A DNA stretch of 64,000 nucleotides from CAVSCR01 sp963726575 (GCA_963726575.1 CAVSCR010000003.1:186001-250000); one strand, 5' to 3'. Counted from the first letter of the stretch, positions 51,289 through 60,028 are shown. The notes: generated by a model from the letters alone, not told the origin. Translations and numbers: made by a program.

Positions 51289-52008
51289 ATGGACAACTCT
51301 AGCGGAGTGGGCGTTCTGGACAAGGCCGCCCTCGTCCTCGGCGCGCTCGAGGCCGGTCCCCAGAGCCTGGCGGGCCTCGTCCAGGCGACCGGCCTCGCCC
51401 GGCCCACCGCCCACCGACTGGCCGTGGCGCTGGAGTTCCACCGCCTGGTCGCTCGTGACGTCCAGGGTCGCTTCGTGCTCGGTCCTCGGGTGGGCGAGCT
51501 GGCCGCAGCCGCCGGCGAAGACCGACTGCTCGCTGCCGCAGCCGCCGTTCTCGCCCAGCTGCGGGATCTGACCGGCGAGAGCACCCAGTTGTACCGGCGA
51601 CAAGGCGATCAACGGGTGTGTGTGGCCGCGGCCGAACGCCTCTCCGGGCTGCGGGACACGGTGCCCATCGGCAGCGTGCTCACCATGCAAGCCGGCTCGG
51701 CGGCGCAGATCCTGTTGGCCTGGGAAGAGGCTGACCGCCTGCACCGCGGTCTTCGAGGTGCCGCCTTCTCTGCGGCGACCTTGGGCGGTGTCCGACGCCG
51801 GGGCTGGGCGCAAAGCGTTGGCGAGCGCGAACCCGGCGTGGCATCGGTGTCCGCACCGGTGCGCGGTCCGAGTGGACGCGTGGTGGCTGCAGTGTCCATT
51901 TCTGGTCCCATCGAGCGGCTCGGCCGCCAACCGGGGCGACAACACGCCGCCGCGGTCGTCGCCGCCTCGAACGCCCTCACCGAGGCGTTGAGGCGCGCGA
52001 AGAACTGA
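51289..52008 (+). CDS. ndgR: IclR-family regulator (NdgR/LtbR-like) of leucine genes
   Basis: A 239-residue IclR protein. Winged helix-turn-helix near residues 10-65 (LAGLVQATGLARPTAHRLAV), then an effector domain with GSVLTMQAGSAAQILLA and VASVSAPVRGPSGRVVAAVS. In Streptomyces and Corynebacterium the gene beside leuCD is NdgR/LtbR, which represses leuCD and affects amino-acid metabolism. The same job is inferred here from the divergent position and the palindrome in the gap. Confidence 0.87.
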   Translation: MDNSSGVGVLDKAALVLGALEAGPQSLAGLVQATGLARPTAHRLAVALEFHRLVARDVQGRFVLGPRVGELAAAAGEDRLLAAAAAVLAQLRDLTGESTQLYRRQGDQRVCVAAAERLSGLRDTVPIGSVLTMQAGSAAQILLAWEEADRLHRGLRGAAFSAATLGGVRRRGWAQSVGEREPGVASVSAPVRGPSGRVVAAVSISGPIERLGRQPGRQHAAAVVAASNALTEALRRAKN

Positions 52009-52021
52009 GACTCGCCTGGGT

Positions 52022-52651
52022 CTAGTGACCGCGCGCCATCCACTCCGGCAGGTGCGGCGCCTCGGCAGCCAGCGTCGTGGAGTCGCCGTGGCCGGTGTGC
52101 ACGACGGTTGCGGGCGGCAACATATCGAACAGGCGCCCCACCGATTCGATGATGGTCGGGAAGTCCGAGAACGACCTCCCGGTGGCACCCGGCCCCCCGG
52201 CGAACAAGGTGTCGCCACTGAAGACGACCCCTAGATCGGCGCTGTGGAAGCAACAGGACCCTGGGGAGTGGCCAGGGGTGTGAAGCACGCGCAGCTCGGC
52301 CCCGGCGGCCGGTACGACGTCGCCATCCGTGACCAACACGTCGGGGTCCGTAGACCCGTGGGTGAGGCGCCACAGCGGCAGGTCGTCCGGATGCAGCCAG
52401 ATCTGAGCCCCTGTTCGGTGGGCCAGCTCAGGCGCGACGCGGACATGGTCGTCGTGGGCGTGGGTGCAGACGATGGCTGTGAGCTGGCGGCCGGCGACTC
52501 CAGCAATGATCGCGTCGACATCGTGCGGCGCGTCGATCACGATGCACTCGTCGTCGTCTCCGACGAGCCACACGTTGTTGTCGACCTCCCACGTGCCGCC
52601 GTCCAACGAGAACGTCCCGGACGTGATGAGCCGCTCGACCCGGGCGCTCAG
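52022..52651 (-). CDS. MBL-fold metallohydrolase, partner of the mycothiol dehydrogenase
   Basis: A 209-residue metallo-beta-lactamase-fold hydrolase. Metal motif THAHDDHVRVAPEL, further His and Asp in LHTPGHSPGSCCF and GDTLFAGGPGATGRS, and a C-terminal HTGHGDSTT. Found next to MscR it is likely to act on S-formylmycothiol (glyoxalase II-like role), by analogy with glutathione systems. No ATG, GTG or TTG fits; the only in-frame start keeping the first strand (VERLITSGTF) is CTG 52651, overlapping the upstream stop as CTGA. Confidence 0.83.
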   Translation of the reverse strand: MSARVERLITSGTFSLDGGTWEVDNNVWLVGDDDECIVIDAPHDVDAIIAGVAGRQLTAIVCTHAHDDHVRVAPELAHRTGAQIWLHPDDLPLWRLTHGSTDPDVLVTDGDVVPAAGAELRVLHTPGHSPGSCCFHSADLGVVFSGDTLFAGGPGATGRSFSDFPTIIESVGRLFDMLPPATVVHTGHGDSTTLAAEAPHLPEWMARGH

Positions 52652-53730
52652 AAGACCACGACCGAGCGCAGCACCTCGCCGTGGTGCATCTGTTCGAACG
52701 CCGACTCGACACCCTCCAGGGCGATGGTGCCGGTCACGAACTTCTCCAGGGGTAGGCGGCCCTGGAGGTGCAGGTCGATCAGCATCGGGAAGTCGCGGCT
52801 GGGCAGACAGTCTCCGTACCACGACGACTTGGTGCTGCCCCCTCGACCAAAGATGTCGAGCAACGGGGTCGTCCAGGTCATGTCCGGCGTGGGGACGCCG
52901 ACGAGCACAGTGGTGCCGGCGAGGTCGCGGGCGTCGAAGGCCTGCTGAAAGACGGCCGGATGACCCACGGCATCGATCGTCACGTCGGCGCCGAACTCGG
53001 TGATCTGCTTGATGGCCGCGACCGGGTCGGTCTCTCGGGAGTTCACCGTGTGGGTGGCGCCGAACTGCTTGGCCCACTCCAACTTCTGGTCGTCGACGTC
53101 GACCGCGACAATCGTGACGGCACCGGCCAACGAAGCGCCGAGGATCGCTGCGTCCCCGACGCCGCCGCAGCCGAAGACCGCCACTGTGTCGCCGCGGGTG
53201 ACGCCTCCGGTGTTGATCGCCGCGCCGAGTCCGGCCATCACCCCACATCCCAGCAGTCCCGCCACCTCGGGGCGCACGGCCGCGTCGACCTTGGTGCACT
53301 GGCCAGCAGCCACCAACGTCTTCTCCGCGAAGGCGCCGATGCCCAGCGCGGGCGACAGCGCGGTGCCGTCGAGCAGCGTCATCTTCTGCTCGGCGTTGTG
53401 CGTTGCGAAGCAGTACCACGGCCGCCCCCGACGACAGGCACGGCACTGGCCGCACACTGCTCGCCAGTTCAAGATCACGAAGTCGCCTTCGGCGATGTCG
53501 GTGACGCCGGAGCCCACCACGCAGACGTTGCCCGCTGCCTCGTGCCCCAACAGGTAGGGGAACTCCTGGCCGATACCGCCTTCGCGGTAGTGAAGATCGG
53601 TGTGGCAGACGCCACACGCCTGTACGTCGACGACGACCTCACCCGGCCCCGGGTCAGGAACCACGATCGTCTCCACGGTCACTGGTGCGCCTTGCGCCTG
53701 GGCGACCACGGCGCGGACCTGGTACGGCAT
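52648..53730 (-). CDS. mscR: S-(hydroxymethyl)mycothiol dehydrogenase (formaldehyde/nitrosomycothiol reductase)
   Basis: A 360-residue zinc-dependent class III-like dehydrogenase that oxidises the mycothiol-formaldehyde adduct and can reduce S-nitrosomycothiol. Catalytic zinc ligands: C39 or C42 region (ACGVCHTDLH) and GHE at 62-64. The structural zinc has C93, C96, C99 and C107 (CGQCRACRRGRPWYC). The Rossmann motif is VFGCGGVGDAA. The MscR identity rests on overall resemblance and the MBL partner; other zinc alcohol dehydrogenases cannot be fully excluded. Confidence 0.85.
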   Translation of the reverse strand: MPYQVRAVVAQAQGAPVTVETIVVPDPGPGEVVVDVQACGVCHTDLHYREGGIGQEFPYLLGHEAAGNVCVVGSGVTDIAEGDFVILNWRAVCGQCRACRRGRPWYCFATHNAEQKMTLLDGTALSPALGIGAFAEKTLVAAGQCTKVDAAVRPEVAGLLGCGVMAGLGAAINTGGVTRGDTVAVFGCGGVGDAAILGASLAGAVTIVAVDVDDQKLEWAKQFGATHTVNSRETDPVAAIKQITEFGADVTIDAVGHPAVFQQAFDARDLAGTTVLVGVPTPDMTWTTPLLDIFGRGGSTKSSWYGDCLPSRDFPMLIDLHLQGRLPLEKFVTGTIALEGVESAFEQMHHGEVLRSVVVF

Positions 53731-53804
53731 GACGTCCTCCCTTGGGCCAGAGCGAAGGGCCCTCGCCGGCGCATCGCGCCAGGCGAAGACCCTTCGACAG
53801 AACG

Positions 53805-53877
53805 TAGCCCCGACCGGATTCGAACCGGCGCTACCGCCTTGAGAGGGCGGCGTGCTAGGCCGCTACACAACGGGGCC
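53805..53877 (-). tRNA. tRNA-Glu (anticodon CTC)
   Basis: A 73-nt cloverleaf. Acceptor stem GGCCCCG pairs CGGGGCT (with one G-U end pair), discriminator A. The anticodon arm is CCGCC-CTCTCAA-GGCGG, giving CTC, which reads GAG. The T-arm has GGTTCGAATCC. No CCA is encoded. It lies 42 nt downstream of the tRNA-Gln gene in the same direction. Confidence 0.93.
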
Positions 53878-53919
53878 GTACACAGGTCGACCGCTCCATC
53901 TGGGGAGCGTTCGGATCCG

Positions 53920-53991
53920 CTGGGGTACCAGGACTCGAACCTAGACTAACGGAGCCAGAATCCGTCGGGCTGCCAATTACCCCATACCCCA
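53920..53991 (-). tRNA. tRNA-Gln (anticodon CTG)
   Basis: A 72-nt cloverleaf. Acceptor TGGGGTA pairs TACCCCA, with discriminator G. The D-arm contains AATTGGCAG. The anticodon loop is TTCTGGC, giving CTG, which reads CAG. The T-arm has GGTTCGAGTCC. No CCA is encoded. Lies between the HAD-family gene and tRNA-Glu. Confidence 0.93.
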
Positions 53992-54047
53992 AGGGTGCCC
54001 GGAACAGGTCCAGTCGGCCCGCCGAGGATAGCGAATCGGCACCGTGA

Positions 54048-54764
54048 TCACCCAATCAGGTCGCCGGCGACCAGCGTGGCGAACTCCGCCAACGAGCGGA
54101 CCACAGGCACGTCAGTTGGCACTCCGTTGGGGGGTCGGCGTCCGTAGGGGTCGGCCTCGGGCCGGTCCAGCCAGACGCCTCGCAGCCCGGCGTCACGTGC
54201 GCCGACCGCATCCACCTGGCAGCGATCTCCAACGTGCCACGTGCGACCGCTCGCAGCGCCGAGCGCCGCACACACCGAAGTGAAGGTCACCGGATCCGGC
54301 TTCGAAGCGCCGACGTCATCGGTGCCGAGGGCAACGTCGAAGCAGTCGGCCAATCCAACCGAGCGCAGCTTGTGCCGCGTCAAGGCACCAGGGACGTTCG
54401 AGAACGCCGCCAACGGATGGTCCGCCAGCGCCGCCAGCGTCGGTGCTACATCGTCGAACACCGACCACGAGGCCTCGAAGGCTCGTCGGTACCCGTCGAA
54501 CCATGCGTCCGCGCTCACGTCGTCGAAGGCATCGCCGGTGAAGTCGCGGACCCGGTGGCGCCGTTGTTCCTGGAACCCGACCTCTCCGGCCAGGTACCGC
54601 GCGAAGTGGTGTTCCTCGAGCGTGCGCCAGCGAACCCAGCCGTCATGATCGAGCTGCTCACCCAGCTGCGACAGATACAGCGTGAGCCCACTGAGTTGCG
54701 CACTGTCGTGATCAACGAGCGTGCCGTCGACGTCGAAGATCACGGCGTCGACCGATGAGCTCAC
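54048..54764 (-). CDS. HAD-family hydrolase
   Basis: A 238-residue haloacid-dehalogenase-like phosphatase. Motif I is VIFDVDGTLVD; the cap follows, then motif II FSNVPGAL, motif III Lys in GASKPDPVTF and motif IV GDRCQVDAVGARDAG. It should be a small-molecule phosphatase of unknown substrate. It lies 12 nt downstream of gltX in the same direction, and upstream of the two tRNA genes. Confidence 0.88.
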   Translation of the reverse strand: MSSSVDAVIFDVDGTLVDHDSAQLSGLTLYLSQLGEQLDHDGWVRWRTLEEHHFARYLAGEVGFQEQRRHRVRDFTGDAFDDVSADAWFDGYRRAFEASWSVFDDVAPTLAALADHPLAAFSNVPGALTRHKLRSVGLADCFDVALGTDDVGASKPDPVTFTSVCAALGAASGRTWHVGDRCQVDAVGARDAGLRGVWLDRPEADPYGRRPPNGVPTDVPVVRSLAEFATLVAGDLIG

Positions 54765-54776
54765 CGACTTACGCCG

Positions 54777-56276
54777 TCACGCGTGCGCGGCGTTCAGCGC
54801 AGCGAGCAGGGCAGCATCGAGACGCTCGAGGGTGCGTTCGCGGCCCAGTAGCTGCGCCGACTCGAACAACGGTGGCGAGATCCGGCGCCCGGTCACCGCC
54901 ACCCGAACCGGGCCGAACGCCAGCTTGGGCTTCAGCTCGAGCCCGTCCACCAGGGCGTGACGCAATGCCACCTCGATCTGCTCGGTGTCCCAGGACGTGT
55001 GGACGAGGGCATCGCGTGCCGCCTGGAGCACCGGCGCCGTCTCCGTCGTGATCAGTCGTGCGGCGTCATCGGGATCGATCGCGAACCGGTCGTCGGGCAG
55101 GAACAAGAAGTCGAGCATCGGCACGGCTTGGGCGAGCGTCTCGATGCGCTCGTGGACCAGCGGTACCGCCCGCTCGAGCATCCCTCGTTGTTCCTGGCTC
55201 GGTGGGGCGTCAACAAGTCCGGCAGTGGCGAGGAACGGGATCAGTCGCTGAACGAGGTCGTCGGCGCCGATCGACCGGATCCAGTCGCCGTTGAGGGCCG
55301 TGCACTTCTTCAGGTCGAAGCGGGCTGGGCTGGGGTTGACCCTGCCGATGTCGAAGGCATCGGCCATCTGTTGCAACGAGAACCTGTCCTCGTCGTCGGA
55401 CAGCGACCACCCGAGGAGTGCCAGGTAGTTGTTGACTCCTTCGGGCAGATAGCCGTTGTCCATGTACATCTGCAGGCTCGACTCGGGATCCCGTTTGGAC
55501 AACTTCTTGTTGCCCTCGCCCATGACGTAGGGAAGATGACCGAACATCGGAACCGTGCCGTCGCCGACGCCGATCGCCCCAAAGGCCTCGTAGAGGGCCA
55601 GCTGACGTGGCGTCGAGGACAACAGATCCTCACCCCGCAGGACATGTGTGATTCGCATCAGTGCGTCGTCGACTGGGTTGGTCAGCGTGTACAGCGGGTC
55701 ACCATTGGCCCGGACGAGCACGTAGTCGGGCACGTGCCCGGCGTTGAACGTGATCTCCCCGCGCACGAGGTCGGTCCATGTGAAGTCTCGTGCCGGCATC
55801 GCGAAACGCAGTGCCGGCGCTCGTCCCTCGGTGCGGTAGGCAGCCACCTGCTGCGCGCTCAGTTCTCGGCAGTGACCGTCGTATCCGGGGGTCCGCCCGG
55901 CTGCCATGGCCGCCTCGCGGCGTTCGTCGAGCTCGGCGGGCGTGCAGTAGCAGTCATACGCGGCCGCGGACTCCCTCAACCGAGCGGCCACGTCCGCGTA
56001 ACGGTCCAAGCGCTCGGACTGGCGGTAGGGGCCGTACGGACCTCCGACCTCCGGTCCCTCGTCCCACTCCAGCCCCAGCCACCGCAGCGCCTTGACGAGC
56101 GCGTCGTAGGACGCTTCGGAATCTCGCGCCGAGTCAGTGTCCTCGATGCGGAAGACGAACGTGCCCCCGGTGTGCCGCGCATATGCCCAGTTGAACAACG
56201 CCGTGCGCGCCATCCCGACGTGGGGGTTGCCGGTCGGTGACGGGCAGAACCTGACGCGCACCCCGGAGCCGCTCAC
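54777..56276 (-). CDS. gltX: Glutamyl-tRNA synthetase
   Basis: A 499-residue class I synthetase. The HIGH-like signature is FCPSPTGNPHVGMARTALFN, with FVFRIEDTD; the KMSKS-like site is KKLSKRD in NKKLSKRDPES. The anticodon-binding C-terminal region is intact. In organisms without GlnRS, GltX also charges tRNA-Gln, fitting its place near the two tRNA genes; discrimination cannot be seen by eye. GTG 56276 overlaps the upstream hydrolase stop. Confidence 0.95.
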   Translation of the reverse strand: MSGSGVRVRFCPSPTGNPHVGMARTALFNWAYARHTGGTFVFRIEDTDSARDSEASYDALVKALRWLGLEWDEGPEVGGPYGPYRQSERLDRYADVAARLRESAAAYDCYCTPAELDERREAAMAAGRTPGYDGHCRELSAQQVAAYRTEGRAPALRFAMPARDFTWTDLVRGEITFNAGHVPDYVLVRANGDPLYTLTNPVDDALMRITHVLRGEDLLSSTPRQLALYEAFGAIGVGDGTVPMFGHLPYVMGEGNKKLSKRDPESSLQMYMDNGYLPEGVNNYLALLGWSLSDDEDRFSLQQMADAFDIGRVNPSPARFDLKKCTALNGDWIRSIGADDLVQRLIPFLATAGLVDAPPSQEQRGMLERAVPLVHERIETLAQAVPMLDFLFLPDDRFAIDPDDAARLITTETAPVLQAARDALVHTSWDTEQIEVALRHALVDGLELKPKLAFGPVRVAVTGRRISPPLFESAQLLGRERTLERLDAALLAALNAAHA

Positions 56277-57067
56277 GCGCCCTCCCCGTCGAGGCCGACG
56301 ACCGGATTCGTGAGGGTCCCCACGCCACCGATCGACACGCTGACCTGCTGGCCGCCCCGGATCGGGCCGACACCGGCAGGGGTGCCGGTGAGGATGACAT
56401 CACCGGGCAGCAACGTCATCGCCTGCGACACGAAGGCCACCAACTCCGCCACCGGATGCACCATCTGTGACGTGTGACCGGACTGAACCACCCGACCGTC
56501 GAGGCGGGTCTCGATCGTGGTGTCGCGCACATCGACCCCCGTGACGATCCACGGCCCCAGTGGCGCAAACGAGTCGAAGCCCTTGGCGCGCGCCCATTGG
56601 CCGTCCGCCCGTTGCAGGTCGCGGGCCGTCACGTCGTTGGCACAGGTGTAGCCCAAGATCGCTTCGTCAGCGCGATCCACGGGCACCTCGCGCGCCAGCC
56701 GACCGATCACCACGGCCAGTTCGCCCTCGTACTCGACCTGCGCCGACTGCGGGGGCAAGACGATGGGGTCACCGTCTCCGACCACGGCGGTGGAGGGCTT
56801 GAGGAACATCACCGGAACCTCCGGCGCCTGCCCGCCCATCTCGCGTGCGTGGTCCGCGTAGTTCTTGCCGATGCCGATCACCTTGCTCGGCAGGACCGGT
56901 GGCAGCACCCGCACCTGCGACAGCGGGATCGTCACCGACGTGCGTTCGAACGTGGCGAAGGGGTGCCCGTCGATCGCCGTGACGGTCAGCGACGCCAGGT
57001 CCTCGGGGTCACCCTCGACCAGCCCATAGGCGATCTGGTCGGCCAAGGCGAAACGGACGATGCGCAC
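56273..57067 (-). CDS. Fumarylacetoacetate-hydrolase-family protein
   Basis: A 264-residue FAH-family hydrolase. Conserved acids of the metal site are in VEYEGELAVVIGR and the following GYTCANDVTARDLQ segment, with GDVILTGTPAGVG near the end. GTG 57067 has AGGAG 9 nt upstream. Substrates in this family include fumarylpyruvate, oxaloacetate and 2-hydroxyhepta-dienedioates; no choice is possible. It sits between cimA and gltX, all on the same strand. Confidence 0.9.
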   Translation of the reverse strand: MRIVRFALADQIAYGLVEGDPEDLASLTVTAIDGHPFATFERTSVTIPLSQVRVLPPVLPSKVIGIGKNYADHAREMGGQAPEVPVMFLKPSTAVVGDGDPIVLPPQSAQVEYEGELAVVIGRLAREVPVDRADEAILGYTCANDVTARDLQRADGQWARAKGFDSFAPLGPWIVTGVDVRDTTIETRLDGRVVQSGHTSQMVHPVAELVAFVSQAMTLLPGDVILTGTPAGVGPIRGGQQVSVSIGGVGTLTNPVVGLDGEGA

Positions 57068-57122
57068 GCGGGGAACTCCTGGGGCGAGGGCGGCTGCGGG
57101 CAGCCAGGCTACCCACAGCCGA

Positions 57123-58730
57123 TCAGACCTGGTCGCGCCCGGCGCGCAACAGGCCATAGGTGATGGCGTCTTCGAGCGCGTTCCACGAGGCGGCGATGAC
57201 GTTCTCGTGGACGCCCACGGTGTCCCACTCACCCTGCCCGTCGCTGGTCTCGATCAGCACCCTGGTCACGGCGGCGGTCCCCTCACGTCCCTCCAGGATC
57301 CGCACCTTGTAGTCGGTGAGCTCCAGCTGCGCCAGCTCGGGAAAGGCCTGGGCAAGCGCAGAGCGCAATGCGTTGTCCAACGCGTTGACGGGACCGTTGC
57401 CCTCACCGGTGGCGATGATCCGCTGGTCGAGGGCGTGAACCTTCACCGTCGCCTCGCTCATCACCTCGCCATCAGCTCGCTGCTCGACGATCGCGCGCCA
57501 CGACTCCACCCGGAAGTGGCGCCGCCGCTCGCCCGCCACCGTGTCGCGCAGTAGCAGCTCGAACGATGCGTCGGCAGCCTCGAACGTGTAGCCGCGGGAC
57601 TCGAGGTCCTTGACCCGCTCGACCAGCCGGCCCAGGGCAGCGCGGTCGTCGGACAGGTCGTAACCGAGCTCCTTTCCCTTCAGCTCGATCGACGCCCGAC
57701 CCGCCATCTCGGTGACCAGCACGCGCATGTCGTTGCCGACGACCTCGGGGTCGAGATGGTTGTACAGGTCAGGCGACACCTTGATCGCACTGGCGTGCAG
57801 GCCAGCCTTGTGAGCGAACGCCGAGACCCCGACGAAGGGCTGATGGGTGTCGGGCGCGATGTTGGCGATCTCGGCGAGCGCGTGACTCACTCGCACCATC
57901 TCGCGCAGCCGACCGGCTGGCAGAACCCTCAGATCGAGCTTGGTCTCCAGGTCACCGATGACTGCGAAGAGGTCTGCGTTGCCCGTCCGCTCGCCATACC
58001 CGTTGGCGGTGCACTGGACGTGCGTAGCCCCAGCTTCCACAGCCGTGACGGTGTTCGCTACGGCACAGCCGGTGTCGTCCTGGCAGTGGATCCCCAACCG
58101 ACCTTGCCCCTTGCGCTCGGCCACCTCCGACACGACTTCGTGGACGCGCATGGGAAGCATTCCGCCGTTGGTGTCGCAGAGCACGCAGACGTCGGCGCCG
58201 GCCTCCATCGCAACCGCGATCACCTGGAGCGCGTAGCTGCTGTCGTGGTGGTACCCGTCGAAGAAGTGCTCGAGGTCGAGGAATACCCGACGACCCTCGG
58301 TCACGAGGAGCGAGACGGTGTCCGCCACCATCGCGAGGTTCTCCTCCAACGTCGTGCGCAACGCCTGCGTCACGTGGCGCACGTCGGACTTTGCCACGAG
58401 GGTCACGACCGGTGTCTGCGCGTCGAGCAGGGCCCGCACCTGCGGATCCTGATCGACCTTCGTCCCCGGCTTGCGGGTGGCCCCGAAGGCCACGAGCTGC
58501 GCATGAGTCAGGGAGAGCTCCGCTCGGGCCCGCTCGAAGAACTCAGTGTCCTTGGGTAGTGCACCGGGCCACCCGCCCTCGATGAAGCCCACGCCCAGCT
58601 CGTCGAGGAGGCGCGCCACCGCCAGCTTGTCGGGAACCGAGTACGTGATGCCCTCCCGTTGTGCCCCGTCGCGCAGCGTCGTGTCATAGACGTGGAACAC
58701 GTCGTCGGGTGGGGCGACAGGGGCGGTCAC
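57123..58730 (-). CDS. cimA: Citramalate synthase
   Basis: A 535-residue aldol-type acyltransferase that joins pyruvate and acetyl-CoA to (R)-citramalate, starting the threonine-independent route to isoleucine. N-terminal catalytic TIM barrel: VYDTTLRDGAQREGITYSV, GFIEGGWPG, and GIHCQDDTGCAVANTV. The C-terminal LeuA-type allosteric domain (residues ~390-535) carries the Ile/Leu-sensing fold. GTG 58730 has GGAGG 5 nt upstream. The gene is preceded by a leader peptide and terminator (see below), so attenuation is likely. Confidence 0.94.
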   Translation of the reverse strand: MTAPVAPPDDVFHVYDTTLRDGAQREGITYSVPDKLAVARLLDELGVGFIEGGWPGALPKDTEFFERARAELSLTHAQLVAFGATRKPGTKVDQDPQVRALLDAQTPVVTLVAKSDVRHVTQALRTTLEENLAMVADTVSLLVTEGRRVFLDLEHFFDGYHHDSSYALQVIAVAMEAGADVCVLCDTNGGMLPMRVHEVVSEVAERKGQGRLGIHCQDDTGCAVANTVTAVEAGATHVQCTANGYGERTGNADLFAVIGDLETKLDLRVLPAGRLREMVRVSHALAEIANIAPDTHQPFVGVSAFAHKAGLHASAIKVSPDLYNHLDPEVVGNDMRVLVTEMAGRASIELKGKELGYDLSDDRAALGRLVERVKDLESRGYTFEAADASFELLLRDTVAGERRRHFRVESWRAIVEQRADGEVMSEATVKVHALDQRIIATGEGNGPVNALDNALRSALAQAFPELAQLELTDYKVRILEGREGTAAVTRVLIETSDGQGEWDTVGVHENVIAASWNALEDAITYGLLRAGRDQV

Positions 58731-58747
58731 GACTGCCTCCAGGAATG

Positions 58748-58775
58748 AAAAGACCCCCCGCAGGAGCGAGAGGTC
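58748..58775 (-). terminator. Intrinsic terminator (attenuator) in the cimA leader
   Basis: On the minus strand GACCUCUC (58775-58768) pairs with GGGGGGUC (58759-58752) across an 8-nt loop, allowing two G-U pairs, and is followed by UUUU (58751-58748). The U-run ends 17 nt before the cimA GTG. An intrinsic terminator just ahead of a Shine-Dalgarno site is the hallmark of transcription attenuation. Confidence 0.7.
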
Positions 58776-58776
58776 G

Positions 58777-58803
58777 GCGCGCCAGGCGAACTGCCTGACG
58801 CGC
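58777..58803 (-). promoter_or_regulatory. Stable hairpin overlapping the leader-peptide stop codon (cimA leader)
   Basis: The RNA GCGCGUCAGGC pairs with GCCUGGCGCGC (11 bp, one U-G pair) across a 5-nt loop. Its first base is the last base of the leader-peptide UAG, and it ends 1 nt before the terminator stem. It is well placed for control by a ribosome sitting on the leader peptide. Confidence 0.65.
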
Positions 58804-58829
58804 TATCCGATGATGATCAGTGGGCGCAT
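58803..58829 (-). CDS. Attenuation leader peptide MRPLIIIG
   Basis: ATG 58829 opens an 8-residue frame, Met-Arg-Pro-Leu-Ile-Ile-Ile-Gly, ending in TAG at 58805-58803. A Leu-Ile-Ile-Ile run in so short a peptide, directly upstream of two hairpins and of an isoleucine-pathway gene, fits a classic attenuation leader. The ribosome site is weak (CCGGTG directly before the ATG). Confidence 0.65.
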   Translation of the reverse strand: MRPLIIIG

Positions 58830-58870
58830 CACCGGCAGTCTGACACACCCCGGGCCGAGGGGGACACCGT

Positions 58871-59986
58871 CTACGGCGCTTCGATCACGTGCATCCACCC
58901 GTGCACGTCCGGCACAGTGCCGTGCTGCAACCCGAGCAAGTGCGCTCGCAGTCGGGTCGTCACCGGTCCTGGTGCGCCGTCACCGACGCGCCAGCCGCCG
59001 TGGCTGGCCTTGACTTCGCCCACCGGCGTGATGACTGCCGCCGTCCCGCACGCGAAGACCTCAGAGATCGAGCCGTCCTCGTTCCCGGCCCGCCAGTCGC
59101 TGACGTTGATCCGGCCCTCCTCCGCCGACATGCCGAGGTCCCGCGCCACGGTGAGGAGCGAGTCCCGCGTCACGCCGGGGAGAAGGGCGCCGGTCAGCGA
59201 CGGAGTCACGAGGCGGGCGGCGTCGCCGGTGCCGTACACGAAGTACAGGTTCATGCCCCCCATCTCCTCGACCCATCGACGTTCCACGGCGTCCAACCAC
59301 ACCACCTGGTCGCAGCCCTGCTCGGCCGCCTGCGCCTGCGCGATGAGCGACGCGGCATAGTTCCCGGCACACTTCGCCTCGCCGGTGCCACCGGGAGCCG
59401 CCCGCACGTACTCCTCCGACAGCCAGACCGACACCGGCTTGACGCCGCCGCGGAAGTACGCGCCCGCCGGCGAGGCGATGAGCAGGAACAGGTAGGACGA
59501 AGCGGGTTTCACGCCGAGTCCCACCTCGGTCGAGATCATGAACGGTCGCAGGTAGAGGCTGTGCTCCTGGTCGGCCGGCACCCACGCCCGGTCCGCCCGC
59601 ACCAGAGCCTCGATGGCGGCCACGAACAGACCTTCGGGTAGCTCCGGCATCGCAAGTCGCCTGGCTGATCGCTGGAAGCGCAGGGCGTTCATGTGCGGTC
59701 GGAACGTCGCGATGGAACCGTCAGAGCGCCGGTAGGCCTTCAGCCCCTCGAAGATCTCCTGGCCGTAGTGCAGGGCCATCGTCGCCGGATCGAGCTCCAA
59801 GGGGCCGTAGGGGACGAGTTGGGCGTCGTGCCAACCGCGACCCTCCGTCCAGCCGATGGTCACCATGTGGTCGGTGAAGTACCTCCCGAAGCCTGGATCG
59901 GCCAGGATGGCCGCCCGCTCCGCATTCGACAGCGGCGACGAGGTCGGCTTCAGCGCGATCGTCTTGGCGGCTTCGGCCGGCGCCAT
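58871..59986 (-). CDS. ilvE: Branched-chain-amino-acid aminotransferase
   Basis: A 371-residue class IV PLP aminotransferase catalysing the last step of Ile, Leu and Val synthesis. ATG 59986 has GGGAGAG about 7 nt upstream; an earlier ATG at 60001 is less well placed. The PLP lysine lies in GEAKCAGNYAASL. Other marks: YGQEIFEGLKAYR, LRPFMIST and CGTAAVITPVGEV. It lies between cimA and leuB. Confidence 0.94.
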   Translation of the reverse strand: MAPAEAAKTIALKPTSSPLSNAERAAILADPGFGRYFTDHMVTIGWTEGRGWHDAQLVPYGPLELDPATMALHYGQEIFEGLKAYRRSDGSIATFRPHMNALRFQRSARRLAMPELPEGLFVAAIEALVRADRAWVPADQEHSLYLRPFMISTEVGLGVKPASSYLFLLIASPAGAYFRGGVKPVSVWLSEEYVRAAPGGTGEAKCAGNYAASLIAQAQAAEQGCDQVVWLDAVERRWVEEMGGMNLYFVYGTGDAARLVTPSLTGALLPGVTRDSLLTVARDLGMSAEEGRINVSDWRAGNEDGSISEVFACGTAAVITPVGEVKASHGGWRVGDGAPGPVTTRLRAHLLGLQHGTVPDVHGWMHVIEAP

Positions 59987-60028
59987 GGACTGCTCTCCCA
60001 TGGACGGACGGTACCCCGTGCCGCCCAC

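Noticed and set aside
53892..53909. Inverted repeat CGCTCC-ATCTGG-GGAGCG between the two tRNA genes
   Set aside because: Too short to claim function and unsupported by context; processing signals cannot be told from chance.
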